The notes under the pieces: model-generated
What the model saw: the letters and a program-made list of their open reading frames with translations, nothing else
Told to the model about the DNA's origin: nothing
Database searches by the model: none
DNA from: Fredinandcohnia quinoae
GTDB lineage: Bacteria > Bacillota > Bacilli > Bacillales > Bacillaceae_L
Direction: 5' to 3'
NCBI RefSeq assembly: GCF_022427965.1
Contig: NZ_JAKTTI010000015.1
Location: forward strand, 1-64,000
Length of the DNA stretch: 64,000 nt
Translations under genes and position numbers: made by a program
Shown: piece by piece, positions 47,226-54,606 of the stretch
Position numbering within the stretch: position 1 is the stretch's first letter
Layout: every line of letters starts with the position of its first letter

Positions 47226-48068
47226 ATGATCTTGTCTGAAACGAAAAAAGTAATAATTGTTATCGTTGGGGCTTTATTAAATGCACTAGGTTTAAATTTA
47301 TTTTTAATCCCAGCTGATGTATATTCAGGTGGTTTTACTGGAATTGCACAGTTGCTATCGAGGGTTCTTGAGGAATTCAGTCCTATCTTTATTTCAACCG
47401 GTATATTATTGCTATTATTGAATATACCAGTAGCTATTTTAGGCTGGATGAAAGTTGGTAAATCATTCACATTATATAGCTTTCTTTCTGTCGCTTTGAC
47501 AACTGTATTTATGGGTATTATCCCACTTGAAAAAGTCTCTGATGATATTTTATTGAATGCAGTATTTGGTGGGGTCATTCAAGCTGTAGGTATCGGACTT
47601 ACATTAAAATGGGGTGCTTCAACAGGAGGTCTTGATATCATAGCAATGGTTCTTTCGCGAGTCAAGGATCGACCAATTGGTACGTATTTTTTCTCGTTAA
47701 ATGCGGTCATTATTTTATCTGCAGGTCTACTTTATGGGTGGGAAAAGGCATTATATACACTAGTTGCACTATATGCTTCGACAAGAGTCATTGATATGAT
47801 CCATACACGACATGTGAAATTAACAGCAATGATTATTACGAAAAAGGCAGATGAATTGAAAAAGGCTATCCATGAAAAGCTTGTGCGAGGAATTACAATG
47901 CTGCCAGCGAAGGGCGCCTATTCGAATGAGAGTAAAGATATGTTAATGATTGTAATCACAAGATATGAATTATATGATTTAGAACGAGTGATAAAGGAAG
48001 TTGACCCAAATGCTTTTACAAACGTAATCCAATCGATGGGTGTTTTCGGATTTTTTCGGAAGGAGTAG
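47226..48068 (+). CDS. yitT: YitT-family membrane protein (DUF161/DUF2179)
   Basis: The 280-aa protein has five or six membrane helices in the first about 190 residues (GALLNALGLNLFLIPADVYSG, GASTGGLDIIAM) followed by a cytosolic DUF2179 domain (KGAYSNESKDMLMIVITRYE). The family is widespread in Firmicutes and its transport substrate is unknown. AGGAGG is upstream. Placement before the proteinase-inhibitor-like gene matches B. subtilis yitT-ipi. Confidence 0.92.
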   Translation: MILSETKKVIIVIVGALLNALGLNLFLIPADVYSGGFTGIAQLLSRVLEEFSPIFISTGILLLLLNIPVAILGWMKVGKSFTLYSFLSVALTTVFMGIIPLEKVSDDILLNAVFGGVIQAVGIGLTLKWGASTGGLDIIAMVLSRVKDRPIGTYFFSLNAVIILSAGLLYGWEKALYTLVALYASTRVIDMIHTRHVKLTAMIITKKADELKKAIHEKLVRGITMLPAKGAYSNESKDMLMIVITRYELYDLERVIKEVDPNAFTNVIQSMGVFGFFRKE

Positions 48069-48115
48069 AAACTTTTTTGCTTTGAAATCGACAAATGAGT
48101 AAAGGGGTGACATTA

Positions 48116-48970
48116 ATGAAACAAAAATTATTTTTATTATTACTATCAATCATGACTATTTTTATATTTTCTGGATGTGGGGCTAAAGAGGTAAAGCCTG
48201 TTAATAGTGGGGAAGACATTACAAAAGAACAACCGATAGATGATAAGGAACCAGGTTTAGTGGAGAATCCTATTGAAAAGCTTGAAACAAATGTGGAAAT
48301 AGAGCCTAACGAAAGCGAAGCTAATATAATAATTACATTAAAAAATACAAGTGAGAATTCAGTTAATATCATTTTTCCTTCGGGACAAAAATTTGACTTT
48401 GTTATTACAAATGAAGCAGGTCATGAAGTATATAGCTATTCAATCGATAAATCATTTGTTCAAGTACTCGAAGAAATAGAATTAAAAGCCGGAACTGAAG
48501 AAAGTTGGGTTGAAAAATGGGACTATACGACAAATGATGGAGAACGATTGCCAGCTGGAGAATATAAAATAAGTGCAAAAGTAACCGCTTCGCAAGTAAA
48601 TGAGCAGAAGGTTGCTTCAAATGATTTGCAATCAAGTAATGCGACTTTTACGATTCCGGTTGGTAATAATGCATTCCGAAATGTAGAGGTTAGCGGTGAG
48701 AATGGTGAATATATTGTAACAGGAGAGGCAAGGGTTTTTGAAGCTAGCTTTTTGTATACAGTAGAAGATGGTCATGATTATATTATTAATGAAACTGCCC
48801 AAATGGCAAGTGAAGGTGCTCCTGCATGGGCAGAATTTAAAATAGAAATATCAATCCCTAAGGAAAAATTGCCTGAAAATGGTGCATTAATCATTCATCT
48901 CTACGAAAAAAGCGCAAAAGACGGCTCAATTATCAACTCTTACAACGCTCTATTGCAACGATTTCAATAA
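48116..48970 (+). CDS. Lipoprotein with BsuPI inhibitor-like and Gmad2 domains
   Basis: The 284-aa protein has a lipoprotein signal with lipobox IFSGC. After a charged linker, about residues 60-175 match BsuPI, the intracellular proteinase inhibitor fold (LPAGEYKISA at its end). Residues about 190-284 match the Gmad2 immunoglobulin-like domain seen in spore germination proteins (VTGEARVFEASF, YEKSAKDGSIINSYN). B. subtilis has the small cytosolic inhibitor ipi here; this is an exported, two-domain relative, so a surface role is more likely than inhibition of cytosolic proteases. AAAGGGGTG precedes the start. Confidence 0.85.
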   Translation: MKQKLFLLLLSIMTIFIFSGCGAKEVKPVNSGEDITKEQPIDDKEPGLVENPIEKLETNVEIEPNESEANIIITLKNTSENSVNIIFPSGQKFDFVITNEAGHEVYSYSIDKSFVQVLEEIELKAGTEESWVEKWDYTTNDGERLPAGEYKISAKVTASQVNEQKVASNDLQSSNATFTIPVGNNAFRNVEVSGENGEYIVTGEARVFEASFLYTVEDGHDYIINETAQMASEGAPAWAEFKIEISIPKEKLPENGALIIHLYEKSAKDGSIINSYNALLQRFQ

Positions 48971-48973
48971 AGA

Positions 48974-49007
48974 TAGGCACCATTTTACAATGGTGCCTAG
49001 TTTTTTA
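48974..49007 (+). terminator. Terminator after the lipoprotein gene
   Basis: GGCACCATT / AATGGTGCC stem, then TAGTTTTTT. Confidence 0.85.
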
Positions 49008-49065
49008 TTAAATGGTAAGAACCTATAAAGTTTTACGGCTAGACAAAGCTCCTGTGCATTTCTAA

Positions 49066-49263
49066 CTATTGAAGTTGATCTAGTTTATTTTGTAGTTCGC
49101 GTAGTTGAACTTTTTCAGCTGTTGTTGAGTTTGCATATGCAGAAGAAAGAGCATTTTTGGCTACGGAAATAGCATCATCAGGTGAAGTGTTTCCTTGTCC
49201 ATTCACTGCCTGTTTAGCAATTGCTACCGTTTCTCGGGCCTTTTGGAATAACATATTACCCAT
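49066..49263 (-). CDS. yitR: DUF3813 protein (YitR-like)
   Basis: The 65-aa helical protein MGNMLFQKARETVAIAKQAV ends with RELQNKLDQLQ, matching DUF3813. GGGGGAG lies inside the preceding small gene's end. It has an amphipathic character and no known function. YitR is the B. subtilis counterpart in the same neighbourhood. Confidence 0.8.
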   Translation of the reverse strand: MGNMLFQKARETVAIAKQAVNGQGNTSPDDAISVAKNALSSAYANSTTAEKVQLRELQNKLDQLQ

Positions 49264-49265
49264 TT

Positions 49266-49415
49266 TTAAACTCCCCCTAAAGAGGACTTTTCAACATTTT
49301 TCATTTTTTTCTCTTCTGCCTCTGCTAAAGTAGAACGGTACGGAAAGCGTTGTGCATGTTGTTGAACTGCATCAGCACCTTGATGAACAAATCGCTTTGA
49401 TTTATTACTACCCAT
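49266..49415 (-). CDS. Small protein of unknown function (49 aa)
   Basis: The ORF starts MGSNKSKRFVHQGADAVQQH, continues AQRFPYRSTLAEAEEKK and ends KSSLGGV. A strong GAGGAGGT ribosome site stands eight bases upstream, and the DUF3813 gene begins three bases after its stop, so the two are cotranslated. It is hydrophilic, without membrane or signal segment. I do not recognise the family; the good ribosome site and tight spacing argue that it is real. Confidence 0.75.
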   Translation of the reverse strand: MGSNKSKRFVHQGADAVQQHAQRFPYRSTLAEAEEKKMKNVEKSSLGGV

Positions 49416-49518
49416 CCGTAATTACCTCCTCATATTAACAGCATTAAAGGACGCTTATAACATTGCGTCATTACATAGTCTATAACAAAAAGAAACATTT
49501 ATAACGGTAATTATTTCT

Positions 49519-49547
49519 GAAAAAAAGAACTGGCTTTCACCAGTTCT
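49519..49547 (-). terminator. Terminator after the HAD (YitU-like) gene
   Basis: On the minus strand GAACTGG / CCAGTTC stem followed by TTTTTTT. Confidence 0.85.
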
Positions 49548-49551
49548 CCCA

Positions 49552-50373
49552 TTATAATGCTTTATTTAGTTTTAAAACTTCTTCCAAGTAGAGAGCAATT
49601 CCATCCTCTTCATTAGAAAGTGTCACTTGATTTGCAATATTTTTTAACTGATCAATTGCATTTCCCATCGCGATTCCATGGCCAGCATACTCAATCATTT
49701 CAAAATCATTATCCTCATCACCAAAAGCAATAATTCGTTCCGCAGGGATATTATAATGTTTTGCTACCCTCTGAATTCCAACTGCCTTATTCAATCCACT
49801 TTTTACAAGCTCAATGACATGCCATGGTGCACCCCATTTGCGATGATCAATTACTTCAGCATGTACATCTGATAAATACTTTCGAATCTTTTGAGCTACT
49901 TCCTCATCTGGATGGATTAAAATTGAAGTAGGATCACTTTTTAGGATTCTTCGTAAATCCCCAGTTTCAATATTCGGTGTTCCCATACTAAATACATCAA
50001 GTAATGATTCATCATGGTAATGGAAATATACTTCATCAATTACTTCAGCACATATATTTTTTACACGAAATTCTTCGCTTACCTCAACAATGTCTTTAAC
50101 AATCTTAAGATCCATTGGAGTGTGGTATGTTCCCCAACCCTCATCTAATGGATGGTGTACAAATGCACCATTAAAATTTACAATCGGAGTAGTTAGCCCA
50201 AGCTCTTGATAATACATCGCGCTTGAACGAAAAGGACGTCCAGTTGCAATCATGACAATATGACCTTCCTGCTTCGCTTTCAAAAGAACCTCTTTTGATT
50301 TAGCTGAAATAGTCTTATCATCCTTCAATAATGTTCCATCTAAGTCAAGTGCTATAATATGCTGTTTCGTCAT
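49552..50373 (-). CDS. yitU: Cof-type HAD phosphatase (YitU-like)
   Basis: The 273-aa Cof-subfamily HAD protein has motif I LDLDGTLLKDD, motif II MIATGRPFRSS, a conserved Lys in LNKAVGIQRV, and motif IV AFGDEDNDFEMI, with the large C2 cap between. Cof enzymes dephosphorylate sugar phosphates or flavin precursors; B. subtilis YitU acts on the riboflavin intermediate. AAGGAGATATT precedes the ATG. Confidence 0.9.
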   Translation of the reverse strand: MTKQHIIALDLDGTLLKDDKTISAKSKEVLLKAKQEGHIVMIATGRPFRSSAMYYQELGLTTPIVNFNGAFVHHPLDEGWGTYHTPMDLKIVKDIVEVSEEFRVKNICAEVIDEVYFHYHDESLLDVFSMGTPNIETGDLRRILKSDPTSILIHPDEEVAQKIRKYLSDVHAEVIDHRKWGAPWHVIELVKSGLNKAVGIQRVAKHYNIPAERIIAFGDEDNDFEMIEYAGHGIAMGNAIDQLKNIANQVTLSNEEDGIALYLEEVLKLNKAL

Positions 50374-50534
50374 AATATCTCCTTCACCCCAGTTTTTTCC
50401 CTCTCATGTTAAAAATGCTATTCACTAATCAAACAATTTATAATCTAACTTAAACATTAAACGAAAAAATCGTCAAATGAAAAGGAAATTTTTACTTAGA
50501 TAAAGTATTGATTACCTTACTTTACTTGTAATAA

Positions 50535-50575
50535 AAAAACGTGTAAGCTATCATTTAATAGCTTACACGTCTTTT
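50535..50575 (-). terminator. Terminator after the DUF59 gene
   Basis: On the minus strand a GTGTAAGCTA / TAGCTTACAC stem is followed by GTTTTTTTATT. Confidence 0.9.
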
Positions 50576-50578
50576 TGT

Positions 50579-50887
50579 TTATCTAATTCCTAAAGCAATC
50601 TTCGCATAACGACTCATCATTTCTTTTGACCAAGGAGGACTCCAAACGATATTAACATCTACACCTTTGATTTCAGGTAAGTCAGTAAGAACATGTTTTA
50701 CATCTGCAGCAATCGTACCAGCAAGTGGACAGCCCATTGATGTTAAAGTCATTGTTACTGTTACAATCCCTTCATCATCCATTTCCACACCGTAGACCAG
50801 TCCTAAATTTACAATATCAATCCCTAATTCAGGGTCATTAACTTGCTCCAATGCACCCATTATATTTTCTTCTAACGCTTTGTCCAT
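50579..50887 (-). CDS. yitW: DUF59/MIP18-family protein (YitW-like, SufT-related)
   Basis: The 102-aa DUF59 protein has EQVNDPELGIDIVNLGLVY and TLTSMGCPLAGTIAADV, the latter holding the conserved Cys. Such proteins assist iron-sulfur cluster assembly (SufT, yeast Cia2). The longer TTG frame contains the AAAGGAG site, so ATG 50887 is used. It has its own promoter (next entry), separating it from the anaerobic operon upstream. Confidence 0.92.
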   Translation of the reverse strand: MDKALEENIMGALEQVNDPELGIDIVNLGLVYGVEMDDEGIVTVTMTLTSMGCPLAGTIAADVKHVLTDLPEIKGVDVNIVWSPPWSKEMMSRYAKIALGIR

Positions 50888-50921
50888 TTTGAACACTCCT
50901 TTCAAGGATTAGCTTATTTCT

Positions 50922-50950
50922 AGTATACCGAATCATGTTTATAAAGTGAA
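50922..50950 (-). promoter_or_regulatory. Sigma-A-type promoter for yitW-like gene
   Basis: Minus strand: TTCACT (50945-50950), 17-bp spacer, TATACT (50922-50927). No Fnr box is present, unlike the neighbouring operon. Confidence 0.6.
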
Positions 50951-50960
50951 ATAACCTGGC

Positions 50961-51263
50961 TTAATAACCTCTTAATTGCTGCATTGCTTCAGGGGACATC
51001 TTTTCAGGTGACCAAGCAGGCTGCCATACAATGATTACTTCAACATCATTTACTTCATCAAGATAAGAAACAGCATGTTTGACACCACTAGTAATGCTAT
51101 CGTGCAAAGGACATCCTGGTGTTGTTAATGTCATTTCGATAAAAACATCTTTATTGTCTCTAATATCAATTTCATATATAAGTCCTAAGTCAACTACATT
51201 AATATTTAACTCAGGATCAATTACTTGCTTTAATTGTTCAATAATTTGGTCACGTAATTCCAT
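50961..51263 (-). CDS. DUF59/MIP18-family protein, second copy
   Basis: This 100-aa paralog has QVIDPELNINVVDLGLIY and LTTPGCPLHDSITSGVKHA and retains the conserved Cys. It is the last gene of the Fnr-box-controlled operon that starts with two DUF2249 genes. Duplicating a SufT-type factor under anaerobic or NO-responsive control suggests a role in supplying or repairing Fe-S clusters during nitrogen oxide respiration; this is inferred from context. Confidence 0.88.
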   Translation of the reverse strand: MELRDQIIEQLKQVIDPELNINVVDLGLIYEIDIRDNKDVFIEMTLTTPGCPLHDSITSGVKHAVSYLDEVNDVEVIIVWQPAWSPEKMSPEAMQQLRGY

Positions 51264-51280
51264 CTGACATTCCTCCTTTT

Positions 51281-52522
51281 TTATTTCCTTAAAACATTAA
51301 TGACTGTATAACTAAAAACGAATGTAGCAACTAGTACTAGCCCTTGACCGATGGTGAAAATAAGCAATTGCCCAGTGAAGATTGACACTAGAACAATTAG
51401 AACACCAAACAGAAAGCTATAGAAAATCGGATATGCCAGTTTTTCATCAATCAATTGCTTTAAGGTGGGTACATTGCTTTTTCCAATTTCCTTGCTATAA
51501 CGATGTGTCCACCAAAGAAATGGAATAATTTTATACAAATATCCAAGAATACTACAGACAATCCAGCAGAATATATAAAGGTAAATAAGTAAACCAAAAA
51601 ATCGATAATGACCTGGAAAGAATGAAAGTACCATTGCAAGTCCATGTATGACAAGACCAAAACTAATTGCATACAGTGAAAAGGTAAATGGCTTATCAAG
51701 TTTTTTCTTCAGCCTTGCCTTAATGATTAAATAAATGTGATATGAGAATATTGAAAATCCTATAAATAGAATACTTAATCCTATTTGAAAGAGGTATGTT
51801 TCCTCAGTTATAAAGCTAATAATTGAGACAACAAGACCTGCTACATACACGATATATACCCATTTACTTGGCTTCATAGAAAAACCATGTGCTAGTGAAA
51901 ACATTGGAACCATCTTATAGGAAAATCCAAAAATTAAAAGGGTAAACCAGCCGGTGATTCCTAATAAAATATGGGATTTTAACACTACGATATGATTGAA
52001 ATCTGTAAGTCCCATACCCATATTAACTGCTAAAAGAATCCCAAGTGTTATCGTAATCAAAAGACAAGCCAGAGCACTGCCTACTAAAAGTGTTAAAATA
52101 TTCTTCTTAGCTTGCTTTTTCATTGTCATGAACATTTGAAAAATAAATAACAATATTCCAAGTACAGCAATAATACCTGTGATCGCAGCTAATTTAAATG
52201 AAAAAGATAAAGTAATCGCAAATCCAGCAATCCCAATTGCACTTATACCGAACTGGAAGAAACCGAACGTTTCACTCCAAATTGGTGTTAAAAAAGCTAC
52301 AGGTACGAGCTGATACATGGCTCCCATTGCTACCATCAAAGCCCAACCAAGGACTAATAAATGAACTGCAGACAATATCGCTGGTGAACGAAAATATTCT
52401 TCTACAATTAAATGACCATTGAAAAGTAGAATCACTTGAGAAGCACAAAAGGCAATAAGACTAAAAATGATAAATGATAACGGCAGCTTGATATTTGTTT
52501 CATTTGAAATCGAAGGCATCAT
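51281..52522 (-). CDS. 413-aa polytopic membrane protein, possibly NnrS-like
   Basis: The protein has about twelve membrane helices. Several His residues lie in helices or at their ends: AVHLLVLGWALMVAMG, LKSHILLGITGW, FSLAHGF and WWTHRY. This is reminiscent of heme- or copper-binding membrane proteins such as NnrS or the heme-copper oxidase fold, but I cannot align it confidently with any family. It sits in an operon with DUF2249 and DUF59 proteins behind an Fnr box, so a function in NO or nitrite metabolism is plausible. AAGGTG precedes the ATG. Confidence 0.75.
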   Translation of the reverse strand: MMPSISNETNIKLPLSFIIFSLIAFCASQVILLFNGHLIVEEYFRSPAILSAVHLLVLGWALMVAMGAMYQLVPVAFLTPIWSETFGFFQFGISAIGIAGFAITLSFSFKLAAITGIIAVLGILLFIFQMFMTMKKQAKKNILTLLVGSALACLLITITLGILLAVNMGMGLTDFNHIVVLKSHILLGITGWFTLLIFGFSYKMVPMFSLAHGFSMKPSKWVYIVYVAGLVVSIISFITEETYLFQIGLSILFIGFSIFSYHIYLIIKARLKKKLDKPFTFSLYAISFGLVIHGLAMVLSFFPGHYRFFGLLIYLYIFCWIVCSILGYLYKIIPFLWWTHRYSKEIGKSNVPTLKQLIDEKLAYPIFYSFLFGVLIVLVSIFTGQLLIFTIGQGLVLVATFVFSYTVINVLRK

Positions 52523-52534
52523 GTTAGTAACACC

Positions 52535-52741
52535 TTATTTCGTAATATCAATTTGAAAGCTGCCATCAGGATTCGGTGTTGTTGTATAAGTACAACCCAA
52601 ATCATCTAGGTGTTCATACAAAAACATCGGTCTTCTATCATTAATTATTGTTAGTGTTTCACCTTTATTTAATTTCTCAAGTGTTGTTAATGTTCTCATC
52701 ATCGGTTGAGGGGGTTCAAGTCCTCGGTTATCTAAAATCAT
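52535..52741 (-). CDS. DUF2249 protein
   Basis: The 68-aa protein has the family hallmark LDNRGLEPPQPMMRTL near the N-terminus and a TusA/SirA-like beta-alpha-beta-beta pattern. DUF2249 proteins are often found with denitrification and hemerythrin-type genes. Its ATG overlaps the previous gene's stop (ATGA). Confidence 0.9.
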   Translation of the reverse strand: MILDNRGLEPPQPMMRTLTTLEKLNKGETLTIINDRRPMFLYEHLDDLGCTYTTTPNPDGSFQIDITK

Positions 52742-52989
52742 GCTTGGTCACCCCGTTTGAAAAAGGTAACCTTCCAATGTTTTTTCTCAATTTGTTCAGA
52801 CTCATGTGTAAAACCTTTTGCTTTTAAAACCGCAAATAATGGTGTTGGCTTAAATGGTGCATGAAGAATGAATGTGTCACCAGGCTTTAAGGATTTAACT
52901 GCCTCCATGATTTTTTGAAAAGGCTCAAGTTTATTTTTAAGATCCTCGCGAACATCTAATTCTACTACTTTTCCTTCTGATTGATTCAT
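52738..52989 (-). CDS. DUF2249 protein, operon's first gene
   Basis: The 83-aa protein shows VVELDVREDLKNKLEPFQ and LKPGDTFILHAPFKPTPLF, a DUF2249 variant. Three ATGs are consecutive; only the third is seven bases from AGGAGG and is used. It starts the four-gene operon (two DUF2249, membrane protein, DUF59) under the Fnr box at 53049-53064. Confidence 0.88.
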   Translation of the reverse strand: MNQSEGKVVELDVREDLKNKLEPFQKIMEAVKSLKPGDTFILHAPFKPTPLFAVLKAKGFTHESEQIEKKHWKVTFFKRGDQA

Positions 52990-53021
52990 CATCATACCTC
53001 CTAAATTGTTTCTATATATTA

Positions 53022-53064
53022 ATGATAATCATTTTCAATATAATATTATGTGATTTGTATCACG
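53022..53064 (-). promoter_or_regulatory. Fnr-type box, -10 element and overlapping Fur-like box
   Basis: TGTGATTTGTATCACG (53049-53064) matches the TGTGA-N6-TCACA pattern with one change. Minus-strand -10 TATCAT lies at 53022-53027, 32 bp away centre to centre. TGATAATCATTTTCA (53023-53037) matches the TGATAAT-N-ATTATCA Fur core with one mismatch and covers the -10. Dual Fnr activation and Fur repression is therefore suggested. Confidence 0.7.
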
Positions 53065-53069
53065 AGTAG

Positions 53070-53759
53070 TTAAAAAATTTCGTCATGCAACCTCATATGA
53101 TCCAGCAGATAAAATCCATCATCGGTAAAATCAACAAATCCCTTCTTCTTTAAAATACTTATAGTTCGACTAATCGTTTCACGTGAAGTTCCAATCATAT
53201 TTGCCAATTCACGATTTGTAAAATGGGTCGTCAGCTTATAACGATCATTAGCTTTAACACCATTTGTCCTACATAATCGCAGAAGAAGCATAATAATCTG
53301 TTCATATGTATTATGTAGAATTTGCTCTTCAAGGCGTTTTTGTAGGTCGATTATCTTTTCACCTAGTACTTTAAAGAGCTTTATACACAGCTCAGGATAT
53401 TTAATTAAAATTTCTTCGAATTGATCAATGGGTGTAACAATTAATGTCGCATCTTCAATAATTTCTGCATGTGCAGGGTAACCACCTTTGCGGAAGAAAC
53501 CTGCATGAGGAAACATTTCTCCAGCTTCAAGGACAGAAATAATTTGTTCTTTACCATGCATATCGGTTTTGTAAATTTTCACCTTACCCGATTGAATAAA
53601 GAAGACACGATCTAAAGGATCCTCTTGCATAAATACAAGCATTTTCTGCTTATACAAGCGTGATTGTGAGATATCCACAAAAGGTTCAAGCTCTTCTGGC
53701 GTAAGCTCCTTAAAAATCGGTACCTCCTTTAATTGAGCCCGGATTAATTGATTAATCAT
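53070..53759 (-). CDS. Crp/Fnr-family regulator without Cys cluster
   Basis: The 229-aa protein has a cyclic-nucleotide-binding-like beta barrel (about 20-115), dimerisation helix and a C-terminal HTH (NRELANMIGTSRETISRTISIL). It has no Cys cluster at either end, so it is unlikely to bind a 4Fe-4S cluster as Fnr does. In this setting it could be a heme-based NO sensor of the DNR/NnrR type or an ArcR-like protein. It faces two TGTGA boxes upstream, one placed for class II activation. Confidence 0.88.
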   Translation of the reverse strand: MINQLIRAQLKEVPIFKELTPEELEPFVDISQSRLYKQKMLVFMQEDPLDRVFFIQSGKVKIYKTDMHGKEQIISVLEAGEMFPHAGFFRKGGYPAHAEIIEDATLIVTPIDQFEEILIKYPELCIKLFKVLGEKIIDLQKRLEEQILHNTYEQIIMLLLRLCRTNGVKANDRYKLTTHFTNRELANMIGTSRETISRTISILKKKGFVDFTDDGFYLLDHMRLHDEIF

Positions 53760-53807
53760 ATATGTTCACTCCTATTCTCTCCTGAGAAACATTTTCATCT
53801 ACATAAA

Positions 53808-53849
53808 ATTGTATCAATATGAGAGAAATAGGCTGTGATTTAAATCATA
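53808..53849 (-). promoter_or_regulatory. Fnr-type box and -10 element of the Crp/Fnr gene
   Basis: TGTGATTTAAATCATA (53834-53849) with minus-strand -10 TACAAT (53808-53813); the centre-to-centre distance is 31 bp, corresponding to a box centred near -41. This is consistent with class II activation or autoregulation. Confidence 0.7.
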
Positions 53850-53863
53850 CTCTTTTGGTAGTG

Positions 53864-53879
53864 TGTGACTGGTTTCACA
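53864..53879. promoter_or_regulatory. Second, perfect Fnr-type box
   Basis: TGTGACTGGTTTCACA is a full TGTGA-N6-TCACA site 30 bp from the first box. No clear -10 is found at the standard distance on either strand, so it may modulate the divergent regulator gene or a plus-strand transcript. Confidence 0.65.
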
Positions 53880-53973
53880 AAATGGTCACAAAATAAAAGG
53901 GGAAATGTTTGTATGAATAAAACTAAAAAGTGGGGTTAATTAAAATGGGAGTTGAAATAATATTGCTAGAAAC

Positions 53974-54001
53974 GTGAAAGGAGGGGTGTCCCTTCCTTCA
54001 C
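53974..54001. other. Hairpin after two very short plus-strand ORFs
   Basis: GTGAAAGGAGGG / CCCTTCCTTCAC can form a 12-bp stem (one mismatch, one wobble) with a GTGT loop, followed on the plus strand by a T-rich stretch. Upstream lie an 8-codon ORF (53913-53939, with AAGGGG before it) and a 10-codon ORF (53945-53977). Whether these are translated is unknown. Confidence 0.45.
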
Positions 54002-54009
54002 ATGTTCCT

Positions 54010-54144
54010 TTATTTTTCCTCTTCCTCTGCACAATCAAAACATTTTATCGTCTTTTTATCATCTGAAACGACACCATTAAAAAAGCCTTCTAGGCAATAA
54101 ATCTCTTTTCCACACCCTGAACATGTACCGACTAGTTCTTTCAA
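54010..54144 (-). CDS. Small zinc-ribbon protein (44 aa)
   Basis: TTG start with GAGGTGA five bases upstream. The sequence begins MKELVGTCSGCGKEIYCLEG and ends with KCFDCAEEEEK; two CxxC pairs separated by 26 residues suggest one Zn or Fe site. It is divergent from a DUF2249 gene, with an Fnr box between them that could serve both. I do not recognise the family. Confidence 0.75.
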   Translation of the reverse strand: MKELVGTCSGCGKEIYCLEGFFNGVVSDDKKTIKCFDCAEEEEK

Positions 54145-54218
54145 ATGAAATCACCTCTTTATTTATTTTCTTCATTATCTCATAATTTTCAGATATATGA
54201 TTAAAAACATATTGATGA

Positions 54219-54261
54219 TGTGACGTGGTTCACTACATTTTTTTCATCTACTAGGTAAAAT
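54219..54261. promoter_or_regulatory. Fnr-type box between divergent genes, with -10 element
   Basis: TGTGACGTGGTTCACT (54219-54234; one mismatch). Plus-strand -10 TAAAAT at 54256-54261, 32 bp away. On the minus strand TATATC (54192-54197) lies at the mirrored distance, so the box may activate the zinc-ribbon gene as well. Confidence 0.7.
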
Positions 54262-54292
54262 GTACCCATAAACACATTAGGAGGAATGAAAA

Positions 54293-54523
54293 ATGGAATT
54301 CGCAGCAAAAGTAAATGTACCTGATTATGCACCAAAGGATAAGCATCCTACAATATTTAGAACATTTGATAGTATAAATTCAGGTGAGTTTTTGGAATTA
54401 GTTAATGACCACGATCCAAGACCACTTCAATATCAATTTATGATGGAACGCAACGACCAATTTACTTGGGAATACCTTGAAGAAGGCCCGGAAGTGTGGA
54501 GAGTAGCGATTGGGAAGAAATAA
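54293..54523 (+). CDS. DUF2249 protein, third copy
   Basis: The 76-aa protein has RTFDSINSGEFLELVNDHDPRP and FTWEYLEEGPEVWRVAIGK, typical of the DUF2249 clade that binds or assists hemerythrin- and YtfE-type proteins. AGGAGG lies upstream. It forms a single-gene transcript under its own Fnr box and ends at a terminator (54534-54563). Confidence 0.9.
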   Translation: MEFAAKVNVPDYAPKDKHPTIFRTFDSINSGEFLELVNDHDPRPLQYQFMMERNDQFTWEYLEEGPEVWRVAIGKK

Positions 54524-54533
54524 GTAAAACTAT

Positions 54534-54563
54534 GAGGGCGGGTGTGTATCCGTCCTCTTTTTT
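54534..54563 (+). terminator. Terminator after DUF2249 gene
   Basis: GAGGGCGG / CCGTCCTC stem with one wobble, then TTTTTTT. Confidence 0.8.
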
Positions 54564-54606
54564 AGTATAATAATGGTACGAAAACGTCATTGAAGGAGAA
54601 ATCGCA

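Noticed and set aside
52237-52422. 61-aa plus-strand ORF
   Set aside because: It is antisense to the 413-aa membrane protein gene and has no ribosome site or domain.
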